Positions 17,258 through 26,365 of a stretch of 64,000 nt of DNA are shown one piece after another (position 1 is the stretch's first letter; every line of letters begins with the position of its first letter). The position numbers were made by a program, and so were the translations under genes. The notes beneath the pieces are model-generated. The model made no database searches and was not told where the DNA came from. It saw only the letters and a program-made list of their open reading frames with translations. Location of the stretch: NCBI RefSeq assembly GCF_918731615.1, contig NZ_OU957226.1, positions 2,481,501-2,545,500 on the forward strand. The letters are read 5' to 3'. The DNA is from Flavobacterium sp. CECT 9288 (GTDB lineage Bacteria > Bacteroidota > Bacteroidia > Flavobacteriales > Flavobacteriaceae).

Positions 17258-18616
17258 TTACGATTTATAATTTTTCATAGCTCCTTCTAATCCAATTTCT
17301 AAAATTAAATCAACTATGTTTTTACCTATGTTCTCTTTTGTGTCCTTAACTTCTAATAATTTATTAGGTACTAATGATTTTGAAGGAGTTGTGTTTAGAA
17401 CTAAAACGTCAAATCGATTTTTCATCTTCAGGTACGTTTCATCCTTTTCTCCCTTCACCATCTTTAAATACAATAGCTTTCCATCAAGAACCATGGCCAT
17501 ATTAGGTTGCCCTTTTTTAACATTCCCTTTTTCCCTGCAATATTTCTGAAGGAAGAAAGAATAAGATTTATCATAGCCATACGTTTCCCAATAGTATAAC
17601 CATAGACGCAATTGTTTGATGTAACGGCGGGTCACATTTACTTTTTCATTTACCACTAGACCAGTTACTTCCTGGCGAAATCCTTCTTGTTGTAAACGTA
17701 CTTTACTTTCCTTTACATGAAAATTTTGGTTGGCAATAATCTTTCTTACTTCTTTGTCAAACGTACTTCCGGAAACAAATATCTTTTCAAATTTGTTAGG
17801 AGATACCTCATAGCTGTTGTGTTTACTGCTAAATGTTATATCATCTGCATATCTTGTATAATTCAAACCAAAACGTTTGGCCACACCTGATAATTGTTTA
17901 TCCATTCTTTCACAAATTGTGTTTGTCAAAGTCGGTGATGTAGGCGCTCCCTGTGGTAAAACAGCAGTTGTTATTTTAACCCAATTGTTATCTATAAAAC
18001 GTTCAACCTCCATTGGGGTACAGGATAATCCTGCAATCATATTTGCAATCTTTTTCCTTTCATCTGAAGTATTTAAATTAAAAGGAGCTACCAATAATCT
18101 ACCCCAAACACGTGCTTTATCAACACTTGGGAAAAAGTCTTTTAGGTCTAAATTATAAACATAAATCTGACCAACATGCACCTTCGCGTTATCAACTATT
18201 GATTTACCCAAGACAAAGCCTGTAGCAGCAATGTGAGGCTCATGTATTGCTTGCAATATTATATTCAGAGCTTTTTGCAACTCTTTCAATCCTTTCACTG
18301 GTGCATAGATAGTTCTATCACTCCCAGACTTCTTTTTTATGGTAAAAGAAGTATAAGATGGTTTTCTCACACTAGCTTTAAAACTCGTTTCTTCTTTAAG
18401 CAAAACAGTTGATATATTTTTTTCTGACTTTACAGATTTGTTCTTTATTGAATCCTTACTTATGTAGTAATTCAACTGCTTTTCTTCAAAAGGAATCGTT
18501 TTATCTCCATACATTAATTTCTTCGCTTCATTCAATAAAGCGAGAAAATCATTCTTACTATCCATTTTTTTAAAAGCTTCTTGAATAGTCTTACTTTGCT
18601 CTAGAGTAATTTTCAT
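17258..18616 (-). CDS. Retron reverse transcriptase
   Basis: A 452-residue reverse transcriptase with the motifs that define retron RTs. The retron-specific NAxxH appears as NAKVH (143-147). The first catalytic Asp is in YNLDLKDFFPSV (Asp157, Asp160). LPQGAPTSP is at 220-228, the catalytic YADD at 256-259, and the retron VTG motif at 317-319. The N-terminal extension (about 80 residues) and C-terminal extension (about 70) make it longer than the common 320-residue form. It synthesises msDNA from the ncRNA encoded just upstream, whose a2 repeat ends 24 bp before the RT start. It is followed within 2 bp by the presumed effector and diverges from a WYL regulator. Confidence 0.93.
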   Translation of the reverse strand: MKITLEQSKTIQEAFKKMDSKNDFLALLNEAKKLMYGDKTIPFEEKQLNYYISKDSIKNKSVKSEKNISTVLLKEETSFKASVRKPSYTSFTIKKKSGSDRTIYAPVKGLKELQKALNIILQAIHEPHIAATGFVLGKSIVDNAKVHVGQIYVYNLDLKDFFPSVDKARVWGRLLVAPFNLNTSDERKKIANMIAGLSCTPMEVERFIDNNWVKITTAVLPQGAPTSPTLTNTICERMDKQLSGVAKRFGLNYTRYADDITFSSKHNSYEVSPNKFEKIFVSGSTFDKEVRKIIANQNFHVKESKVRLQQEGFRQEVTGLVVNEKVNVTRRYIKQLRLWLYYWETYGYDKSYSFFLQKYCREKGNVKKGQPNMAMVLDGKLLYLKMVKGEKDETYLKMKNRFDVLVLNTTPSKSLVPNKLLEVKDTKENIGKNIVDLILEIGLEGAMKNYKS

Positions 18617-18639
18617 TTGATTTTTTTGTAAGTCTTTTC

Positions 18640-18891
18640 AAAACCGTAGTTGTTATTCTTTCTCTATGTATCCAAAGATCATAAATTAAAATCTAAAATA
18701 ATTAAAGAAATAATTTATCAAAAAAGGTGAGGGTTTTGAAACAACATTGTATCAATGTTCCTAAAATCACATCACTAACATTCAGTTCCAGATTACTCTG
18801 AAACTACCAGCCAATTTAAAATATTAAAAATAATATTTCCAGCAGGCAAGCCTATCTTGCGATAGACATTTCAATATTTCACTACGGTTTT
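18640..18891 (-). ncRNA. Retron msr-msd non-coding RNA
   Basis: The limits are a perfect 11-bp inverted repeat: AAAACCGTAGT as a1 (18881-18891, read on the minus strand) and ACTACGGTTTT as a2 (18640-18650), about 250 nt apart. This is the a1/a2 pairing of retron ncRNAs. Between them lie several clean hairpins: CTATC-GCAA-GATAG (18852-18865), an 8-bp AT stem (18819-18838), CAGA-GTAA-TCTG (18789-18800) and, on the a2 side, AACATTG/CAATGTT (18743-18759), a likely msd stem. The first three probably belong to msr. A TAnnTTTG promoter lies just upstream. The branching guanosine is probably in the bases following a1 but cannot be fixed by eye. Confidence 0.85.
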
Positions 18892-18915
18892 TCAAAGAAC
18901 TTTTGTTTGACTCTG

Positions 18916-18923
18916 CAAACGTA
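18916..18923 (-). promoter_or_regulatory. Bacteroidota -7 promoter element for the retron
   Basis: TACGTTTG on the minus strand is an exact match to TAnnTTTG. Transcription starting about 7 bases downstream would begin roughly 15-20 nt before the a1 repeat, as expected for a retron transcript. No clear -33 TTG at the ideal distance is seen. Confidence 0.5.
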
Positions 18924-19011
18924 TAATTCAAGAGTGCGTTTTTGCTGCACACATAAATTTATTTTATACCTTGCGTATTCTTAACTTGGTAAATATAAAT
19001 AAAAACCCACA

Positions 19012-20022
19012 ATGGCCATCACTAAAAACCCTTTAATTCGTTACAAAATTTTAGATAAGTGTTTTCGAAATCCATATAAAAATTATTATTTCGACACATT
19101 ATTAGAAACAGTAAACGAAGCTCTTTTTGAAATTACTGGTGTTGAAGAACATATAAAGACACGTCAGCTGAGGGATGATATTGCTTTCATGAGAAGTCCT
19201 GAGGGATGGAACATCGAATTAGCGGAACTATTTGAAGGAAAAAAGAAAATTTATCGATATGAAGATTTGAACTTTTCGATTAACAATGCGCCATTAAATG
19301 ATGTTGAGATGGACCAGTTCCAATCGGCAATACAAGTTTTAGCACAATTTGAAGGTATGCCACAATTTGAAGGCATTCAAGCTATAATAGCCAAATTAAA
19401 AACAGATTTAAAAATAACTAACCACGAAAAACCCTTCATCGGTTTTGATAGCTCGCAAGATTTAAAAGGTATCGAGCACTTCAGTTCACTATATAATGCA
19501 GTACAAAATAAAACACCTCTACAGATCACTTATAAGGATTTTAAAACTGAAGATCCCTATACCTATATTTTTCATCCTTATTATCTAAAAGAATACAATC
19601 ATCGATGGTTTTTGTTTGGGCTGCATGTAGAAAGTTGGAAATCAGACTGGAATGTTGCTATTGACAGGATTGTAGCAATTGCACCATTTAACGTTCCCTT
19701 TATTCACAATGATACTATTGATTGGCAAGAGTATTTTTCGGATATGATAGGAGTTAGCAAAGCAGAAGGTGCCGTTTTAGAAAACGTTGTTTTGCATTTC
19801 AATCAATTGACCGGAAAATATATGGAGAACAAATCTATTCACGAAACACAAAAGCATAAATGGATTAATACTGACACTTTGGAACTTAAAATTAATGTCA
19901 TACTCAATTACGAATTAGAACGCTTAATTCTAAGTTATGGTGATAGTGTTAGGGTTGTAGAACCTCAACAATTGAAGGAACGGATAAAAAATAGACTTTT
20001 GAATGGGATGAATCAATATTAA
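19012..20022 (+). CDS. WYL-domain transcriptional regulator
   Basis: A 336-residue protein: an N-terminal winged helix-turn-helix-like region (about 1-75, with TRQLRDDIAFM as probable recognition segment), a central WYL domain (about 160-235, including IFHPYYLKEYNHRWFLFGL) and a C-terminal WCX-like extension. WYL regulators often control phage-defence operons and sense nucleic acid or nucleotide ligands. The gene diverges from the retron and converges on the type I R-M operon, so it is well placed to regulate either. Family call is strong; the target is inferred from position. Confidence 0.85.
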   Translation: MAITKNPLIRYKILDKCFRNPYKNYYFDTLLETVNEALFEITGVEEHIKTRQLRDDIAFMRSPEGWNIELAELFEGKKKIYRYEDLNFSINNAPLNDVEMDQFQSAIQVLAQFEGMPQFEGIQAIIAKLKTDLKITNHEKPFIGFDSSQDLKGIEHFSSLYNAVQNKTPLQITYKDFKTEDPYTYIFHPYYLKEYNHRWFLFGLHVESWKSDWNVAIDRIVAIAPFNVPFIHNDTIDWQEYFSDMIGVSKAEGAVLENVVLHFNQLTGKYMENKSIHETQKHKWINTDTLELKINVILNYELERLILSYGDSVRVVEPQQLKERIKNRLLNGMNQY

Positions 20023-20137
20023 GCTATATCTGCATTGATACAAATCATTTTTGAATTTGAGCCTAATGTTATTTTTTCTGAAAAAAAGTTCCCGACTAAT
20101 CCTGTTGCTTATTTAAAGAGGATTGGGTCAGCTGTTA

Positions 20138-23100
20138 TTATAGATCAATTTTAGGAAAAACTTTATTGTGAAATATCTGAACTGCTCTTTTTCTAACAAA
20201 ATTAAAATCATCATTATTATTTAAATCAAAATGTTTGTCACAATTTAAGCATACAAATACCTTATCAGTTCCTAATGCCTTTTTCTCAAATGGTTCCGCT
20301 ATGAGTTGATTATCTTTTTCTTTATTGTTAAAATCAGGAATTGAAAAACCACTGGAAAATAGACCCTGTATTTGCTTACGATACACTTCATAAGTTATGT
20401 TGCCTCTAGCCCATATAAACCACCATTTACCATCGTTTTTTCTTTCACCGTATTTTATAATATTTGGATGGTTGTCTTTTTGATTAATAAACCAATCTAA
20501 TTGCTCTTTGTATAATTCATTAGTAGCTATGGACTCTATCATTTCATTTCCACAATCACTACAGCAAACAATCCCTCTGTCACGATGGCCTTCTAAATGA
20601 CATTTATATTCTTGTCCGAAATTTTCCAAATAACCAGCACGAGCTTTTAATTTTTGAGAGCTACAACAAGCATTACAGTTTTTGCAAATGTACCAACCGC
20701 ATTCATCATCAAAACCATGCGTTTTGCATTTAACACTATCTCTGCTATCTATAATATCTTCACATTGACCATTTAAGCAATGGGATAGGTAAATGTCATT
20801 TGCGTATTCTTGGCAATCTTTGTTCTCACAAGAAAACATACTAACACCGTAAAAAGCATATTTAGATTTACCTTTAGGTTTTAAAATAGAATTACATTTT
20901 CTGCAAGATAAATGTTCTAAAAATCGATTGACACGATTGATTACATTTAATAAAATTTCGTATTGAACTTCTTCGTACGGAATTTTTAAAACATTCAAAA
21001 TGTCTTCTAAAGTATAATTTTGCCAATCTGTTGGCGTATGAGCTTTTCTGCATACCTCATAGCATTGAGTATTCTCACACCACCAAAATTCAAAGCCTGA
21101 TTTTTTACACAATATCGGCTCGAGTGTTTCTGTTTTTAAAGCTTTTCTACCATCACAAAATGTTGAAAACCTTGGTTTGAAATGTTCCTTCTTCGTTTTT
21201 TGATAATGCATTTTTGAAGTACCATCCGCTAATTGATATATACCATTTTCCTCAATTACAGTTTTGCCAGAACATTTCTCAAAGAAACCATCAATCACCA
21301 ATAAATCTTTTGGATTTCTAATTTGATTTGCTACTAAATCAAATATAGTAGTCCTACTTGTAGAAATCTTATTTTTTAGATCATTTGCTACCTTTAAAAT
21401 CACGCTCAATGTAAAATCCAATCCTACGCCATCAATTTCTTTGGCGTATTCACTTGTTTGGAAATCTATGGTTGTGATTTTATTCAAATCATCCAAACCA
21501 ATATTAATTTTATTTTCAGCTATTAGTTTAATAATTTTTTTGAAAAAAAGTTTTTGACTTTTAGCTGACAATAAACCGGTATAAATAACAACCGTACTAT
21601 AATCTATATCATCTACATAGTTTAAAACAAATAGCTGTAACTTATAAAAATCGGATGCTTTATTAAAGGCTGAATTAATGTACTCTGATTTATATTTTTG
21701 AGGAATATTTTCAATAAAAAATACTACCGTTTTAAAATCGTCTTCTTTATTAATTAAACCATTTTTATAGTATGTCTTTGCTAATATGTTTATTAAATCA
21801 TCTTCTTTTATTCGGTTGATATATTCTTCATATTCGCTATGTTTTTCTTTTTCAGTGACATGAAAGTATGCTTGAGTTTTTCTTTCGAAATACTTCCTTT
21901 TTAGGATCATCAGTTTGTTGAAAACTTGATCGAATGGAAATTCAAAAATGAAATTGTCTTCCCAAAGCCTTAAATGTTGTTCTTGGGGGATAAATTTATA
22001 ATCTATTGGTAAATTAAATTCTTTATAGATTTTAATAACTGAAACTAAAAAATCATATTTGCTATTCTCATTTAAAGCGCAAATTTCCAAAAAGAGTTGG
22101 TCTAAAATTTCTTTCTTTTGTTCAATACTAAATCGAACTAACAATTTGGTTGCATTATGTAAATCCCGTTTTAAATACTCACGAAGTTCTTTCTCAATTA
22201 ATTCATAAGCAATCTCTAGTTTTTCTACTTTTACCCAAAGATTAAAGATTATTGTTGGGTTTAATTTTTGGCTTATATACTTAAAATTAACAGGTATATT
22301 AAATGTTTGGTATATAACCAAAAGTGAACTTAAATAATGGACCTTATAGTCTTCATATTTGTCAATAGCATCTTCTAAAACTAAATCTAAAACTTCTTTT
22401 TTTTGTTCATTACTAAGACGAGAAAGGAATCTAATTGTATTCTCAATTATCGAAATATGTGTGAAGTTTTTAACCAGCGCTAATGTTTGATGAGTTATAT
22501 TTTCTTTATTTAAATTTTGTTTTACGTAACTAGTAAGATTTTCTTTAAGCTGATTAAATTCGATTTCAATATCGTTATTATCTTTCCATAACTCGAATAA
22601 TTGATCTGGCTTTAATTCCAATAAAAAGCTATTAAAATAAGTCAAGTCAATTCGACAAGCTTTTATGAATGAAGGAATGTGTTGTAGCTTATCTATTCTG
22701 ATGTCTTGTAATCGTATTTTATCCTCTAAAAAAACCTTAATTGCTGTTCTATCATCATCAGTCAACTTCACCGACAATTTTGAGATTTGGTCAATTACAA
22801 TATCAATTTTTTTACTCAACAAACTTTGAAAATAATTCAAAAGGTAAAAAACCAGATAGTTTATGTCTTTTTCATGAGCAATGTCATTTACCGCAATAGC
22901 TCTAATATTTGATTTTTTTGTATCAACTTCTTTTTTGTTCAAGGTTACTACTACTTCATCACCAGGCTTTAAATATTCAGGATTATTATACAGGTAGGAC
23001 TTGCCAGAAAAATGTATGTCGGGCATACCTTTCAATTCTAAAAATCCATATTCTCCTTTAGTCTGTTGATTATAATACCACTTTACTGTTGCAATAAAGC

Positions 23101-23323
23101 GATAGTTTTCATTATCCACATAGGCAAGTATCGAGTCTTCTTGTTGCTTACGTAATATCCTTTTTTTTACGATATCGTTACTATGGATTGCTACTATTTT
23201 ATTGTACGTTTCTTCCGGAACTTGCTGATCTATATTAAAAAAAGTGTAGTTTACATGTTTAAAGTATAGCTTTAATATTTCCAGTTTAATATTTAATTCA
23301 ATAAGTATTTCACTAATTCTCAT
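20138..23323 (-). CDS. Large Cys-rich protein with cold-shock-like N-terminal segment, linked to type I R-M
   Basis: A 1,061-residue protein that I cannot assign as a whole. Near the N terminus (about 78-135), VKWYYNQQTKGEYGFLEL, DIHFSGKSYL and GDEVVVTLNKK resemble a cold-shock/OB nucleic-acid-binding domain. The middle (about 150-700) is Leu/Ile-rich and probably helical repeats. The last 300 residues contain many CxxC pairs (CRKCN, CENKDC, CKNCNACC, CCSDCG, CLNCDKHF), suggesting several zinc ribbons. It starts 61 bp after hsdR on the same strand and may be the fourth gene of the restriction operon. It could be a nucleic-acid-binding accessory or separate defence protein. Confidence 0.6.
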   Translation of the reverse strand: MRISEILIELNIKLEILKLYFKHVNYTFFNIDQQVPEETYNKIVAIHSNDIVKKRILRKQQEDSILAYVDNENYRFIATVKWYYNQQTKGEYGFLELKGMPDIHFSGKSYLYNNPEYLKPGDEVVVTLNKKEVDTKKSNIRAIAVNDIAHEKDINYLVFYLLNYFQSLLSKKIDIVIDQISKLSVKLTDDDRTAIKVFLEDKIRLQDIRIDKLQHIPSFIKACRIDLTYFNSFLLELKPDQLFELWKDNNDIEIEFNQLKENLTSYVKQNLNKENITHQTLALVKNFTHISIIENTIRFLSRLSNEQKKEVLDLVLEDAIDKYEDYKVHYLSSLLVIYQTFNIPVNFKYISQKLNPTIIFNLWVKVEKLEIAYELIEKELREYLKRDLHNATKLLVRFSIEQKKEILDQLFLEICALNENSKYDFLVSVIKIYKEFNLPIDYKFIPQEQHLRLWEDNFIFEFPFDQVFNKLMILKRKYFERKTQAYFHVTEKEKHSEYEEYINRIKEDDLINILAKTYYKNGLINKEDDFKTVVFFIENIPQKYKSEYINSAFNKASDFYKLQLFVLNYVDDIDYSTVVIYTGLLSAKSQKLFFKKIIKLIAENKINIGLDDLNKITTIDFQTSEYAKEIDGVGLDFTLSVILKVANDLKNKISTSRTTIFDLVANQIRNPKDLLVIDGFFEKCSGKTVIEENGIYQLADGTSKMHYQKTKKEHFKPRFSTFCDGRKALKTETLEPILCKKSGFEFWWCENTQCYEVCRKAHTPTDWQNYTLEDILNVLKIPYEEVQYEILLNVINRVNRFLEHLSCRKCNSILKPKGKSKYAFYGVSMFSCENKDCQEYANDIYLSHCLNGQCEDIIDSRDSVKCKTHGFDDECGWYICKNCNACCSSQKLKARAGYLENFGQEYKCHLEGHRDRGIVCCSDCGNEMIESIATNELYKEQLDWFINQKDNHPNIIKYGERKNDGKWWFIWARGNITYEVYRKQIQGLFSSGFSIPDFNNKEKDNQLIAEPFEKKALGTDKVFVCLNCDKHFDLNNNDDFNFVRKRAVQIFHNKVFPKIDL

Positions 23324-23384
23324 AGTTGACTTTTATTTTTTTTCTAAGAACGGCAATAGTTTTATTTTAGTAATTAAGTACTTT

Positions 23385-26363
23385 TTAAATCCCCCTTACC
23401 TTACTATTATACAAATCATTGAACCACATTTTTTTGAACATAAGATTCACGCGATCTTCCGATAGTTTATTGTAGAGTTCTAGCTTAGTGTTAATGAAAT
23501 TCAGTAATTCATTATCGATTTCTTCGCTGAATTTATCCTGAATATTGTCTCTTGAATTATTTTTATTGAAAAATCCCATCAACTCTTGATTGGAGTAAAT
23601 TTTATCCTTCATCTTTTTAAATTCTACTTTGTCTTCCTCTGATAAATCAATACCAAAAGTATCGTTGAGCACTTTTATGATATTCGTTAACAAATCTAGT
23701 TCATCGTCATCTTTTCCTGCTGCTCCTCCAGGAGTCATACCATACATTTCTCCATTTTCGGAAACTAATGCTAAGTCAGTAGTATATTGATGTTGAATTT
23801 TATAACTATCCAATTCAACTTCGCCTAAAACGTCTAATGGAAGATTTGCTTTTATGTAGGGTAACATTTTTACCAATGCTGTCAAGAAAACATAATATTT
23901 CTCTAGCTCTACATCTGTAAAAGTGATGATTTGACTTAAAAATCGATATAATTTTAAAAAGGTTTGCGCTTCTGCTTTGAAACTTGTTTGCTCTACCTCG
24001 TCTAAAGATTCTTGAAAACGTTTGCTTACGGTTACTAAAATCGGATTGAGCTTTTCATAGTTATTTCCTTTTCTAAAAAAGATATTAGCAAAAGCTTCTA
24101 CTTCGTTTTGGTAAAACACATTAAAACTATCCACTTTGGTTTGTACTGTATACAAGCTGTTGGGATCTGTTTGATTGTCTTCTGCCATAAAATTTTCTCC
24201 ATAAAAATGTTGAAAATCTTGCTGTATCAATTCGGGATCATTAACAAAATCAAGCACCATAGTACTTTCTTTACCACGCATAGTTCTATTCAGTCGGCTT
24301 AACGTTTGTACTGAAGAGGCACCACCTAATTTTTTATCCACAAACATGGTGTGCAACAAGGGTTCATCAAAACCTGTTTGATACTTATTGGCAACAATTA
24401 AAAAACGGAATTGAGGTAGCTTTAAAGCCTCAGGAATCGATGTTTTTCCTGCTAGCTGGTTCATACTTGTTTCTGTATATTCCTCATTGGCTTCATGATC
24501 TTTTACTGTACCCGAAAAAGCTACCAATGCGCTATAAGGCAGCTTCATTTCTTGCATGATTTCATCAAACTTTCGCTTGAAACGCACAGCGTGCAATCGC
24601 GATTTAGTTACCACCATTGCTCTGGCCTTTCCTTGAATTTCATTTTGCGTTTTACTCACAAAATGCTCTATCATAATACGTGCTTTTCTTTCTATAGCAT
24701 GATCTTGCAAGTCAGCATACGAACCTAAGAGGCGAACCGTTTTCTTTTTTTCGTATTCTTTATCATCAATATCAGATCGCTTAATGATTTTGTAATACCG
24801 TTTGAAAGACATGTAATTTTTTAAGACATCTCGAATAAAACCCTCTTTGATAGCCTGCTCCATGGTATAGTAATCAAAAGCTTTTAGATCACCATTTATT
24901 TTACGGCCAAACAATTCCTCAGTTTTTGGTTTTGGGGTTGCTGTAAATGCAAAAAACGAAATATTAGGTTGTTTCCCTTTTCGTTTGATTTCATCGGCAA
25001 TAATATCGTCCAGATCTTCTGATACATCTTGGTTCTCCGCTTCTTCAAGGGATAATGATTTTTTTAAATGACGTGCTGTTTCACCAGATTGTGAACTATG
25101 TGCCTCGTCTATCAAAACCGCGTACTTGCGCTCGGGCATATTGGCAATCGTCTGGGATATCACCGGAAACTTTTGAATGGTTGTGATTATAATTCGCTTA
25201 CCCTCTTCAATCGCTGCTTTAAGATCTTGCGCTGTTTTGTTCTCGTCAATATAAGCTACTAATCCTGGTGTATTGTCTAGCTGACGAATGTTATTTTGAA
25301 TTTGCTTGTCTAAAGCCCTACGGTCATTCACAATTATCACCGAATCGAATAAGGCTTTATTATCAGATTCGAATTGGTAAAAACCCGCTAAGCGATAGGC
25401 TAGCCAAGTAATTGTATTTGATTTTCCAGAACCTGCTGAGTGCTGAATTAAATAATTTTTTCCAGCTCCTTCATCTGTTAAGGTTGTTAGCAAGCGTTGC
25501 ACCGCTCTGCGTTGGTGAAAACGTGGAAATAATAATTTAGTTGATTTCTTTTCTTTTAATCCCTTAGCTAGCGGGTCGTATTCCTTTTCTACATCAGTTT
25601 GAATATTGATGTAGTTTTGCAATAAATCCAATAAAGAATCTTTTTTTAATACATCTTCCCATAAGTAAGAAGTTGCAAAGCCGTTGTCGTTATAGTTTTC
25701 TAAACTCTGGTTAAAAGGCAAAAAGAAGGTGCTCTTTCCTTTCAGTTCTGTGGTCATAAAAACTTTCTGAGTACCTACAGCAAAGTGCACCAAACATCGC
25801 TTGAATTCCAAAAACGGTTCTCCCTTAGGATCACGATCCTGTATGTATTGTTTGATCGCGTTATGGTGATTTTGCCCTGTCAATTCGTTTTTTAGTTCAA
25901 GAGTAACAACAGGAATTCCGTTGACAAACAAAACAAGGTCAATTGAATTATTATTCTTTTTGGAATATTTCAATTGGCGTACCACGGCCAAACGGTTTTT
26001 TTGATAATTTACTTCATGCTCCGGCGTTTTGTTATTGGCAGGTTGCCAATAAACCATATCGAATCGTTCTCCTCTAATTTTTAATTTGTTCCTAAGTAAA
26101 TCAAGGGTTTTATGGGTACTTTTTTTATATTGGTACGAGATATCATGTAGAATAGTTGCATCTGTTTTGTCACCAAGTTGTTTGTTTTTGAGGCTATTAT
26201 AAGGTTCTACTTGGGTTTCCTGTATAAACGAAATGACCTCAGATGGAATGAGACACAATTCTTTATCATAAACCAAAGGAGAGATTTCATGAAATCCTCC
26301 TTGCTCTACCAAGTATTTTACTATATCTTCTTCTAGATGAATTTCTCTCGTGCCTTGCGCCAT
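23385..26363 (-). CDS. hsdR: Type I restriction enzyme, endonuclease/translocase subunit R
   Basis: A 992-residue HsdR. The N-terminal PD-(D/E)xK nuclease motif is in DLVLFVNGIPVVTLELKNEL. Two RecA-like motor domains follow, with Walker A in HSAGSGKSNTITW (about 306-318), a DEAH box in VLIDEAHSSQSG, the motif III-type FAFTATPKPKT, and later helicase motifs (TGFDEPLLHTMFVDKKL, QTLSRLNRT). Length is normal for the family (about 1,000). It translocates DNA and cleaves at a distance from unmodified sites when bound to HsdM and HsdS. It follows hsdS by 2 bp within an hsdM-hsdS-hsdR operon. Confidence 0.95.
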   Translation of the reverse strand: MAQGTREIHLEEDIVKYLVEQGGFHEISPLVYDKELCLIPSEVISFIQETQVEPYNSLKNKQLGDKTDATILHDISYQYKKSTHKTLDLLRNKLKIRGERFDMVYWQPANNKTPEHEVNYQKNRLAVVRQLKYSKKNNNSIDLVLFVNGIPVVTLELKNELTGQNHHNAIKQYIQDRDPKGEPFLEFKRCLVHFAVGTQKVFMTTELKGKSTFFLPFNQSLENYNDNGFATSYLWEDVLKKDSLLDLLQNYINIQTDVEKEYDPLAKGLKEKKSTKLLFPRFHQRRAVQRLLTTLTDEGAGKNYLIQHSAGSGKSNTITWLAYRLAGFYQFESDNKALFDSVIIVNDRRALDKQIQNNIRQLDNTPGLVAYIDENKTAQDLKAAIEEGKRIIITTIQKFPVISQTIANMPERKYAVLIDEAHSSQSGETARHLKKSLSLEEAENQDVSEDLDDIIADEIKRKGKQPNISFFAFTATPKPKTEELFGRKINGDLKAFDYYTMEQAIKEGFIRDVLKNYMSFKRYYKIIKRSDIDDKEYEKKKTVRLLGSYADLQDHAIERKARIMIEHFVSKTQNEIQGKARAMVVTKSRLHAVRFKRKFDEIMQEMKLPYSALVAFSGTVKDHEANEEYTETSMNQLAGKTSIPEALKLPQFRFLIVANKYQTGFDEPLLHTMFVDKKLGGASSVQTLSRLNRTMRGKESTMVLDFVNDPELIQQDFQHFYGENFMAEDNQTDPNSLYTVQTKVDSFNVFYQNEVEAFANIFFRKGNNYEKLNPILVTVSKRFQESLDEVEQTSFKAEAQTFLKLYRFLSQIITFTDVELEKYYVFLTALVKMLPYIKANLPLDVLGEVELDSYKIQHQYTTDLALVSENGEMYGMTPGGAAGKDDDELDLLTNIIKVLNDTFGIDLSEEDKVEFKKMKDKIYSNQELMGFFNKNNSRDNIQDKFSEEIDNELLNFINTKLELYNKLSEDRVNLMFKKMWFNDLYNSKVRGI

Positions 26364-26365
26364 AA

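Noticed and set aside
17258..18616. Group II intron or DGR reverse transcriptase
   Set aside because: There is no maturase or intron RNA structure and no variable/template repeat pair. NAxxH, VTG and the a1/a2 ncRNA mark a retron.
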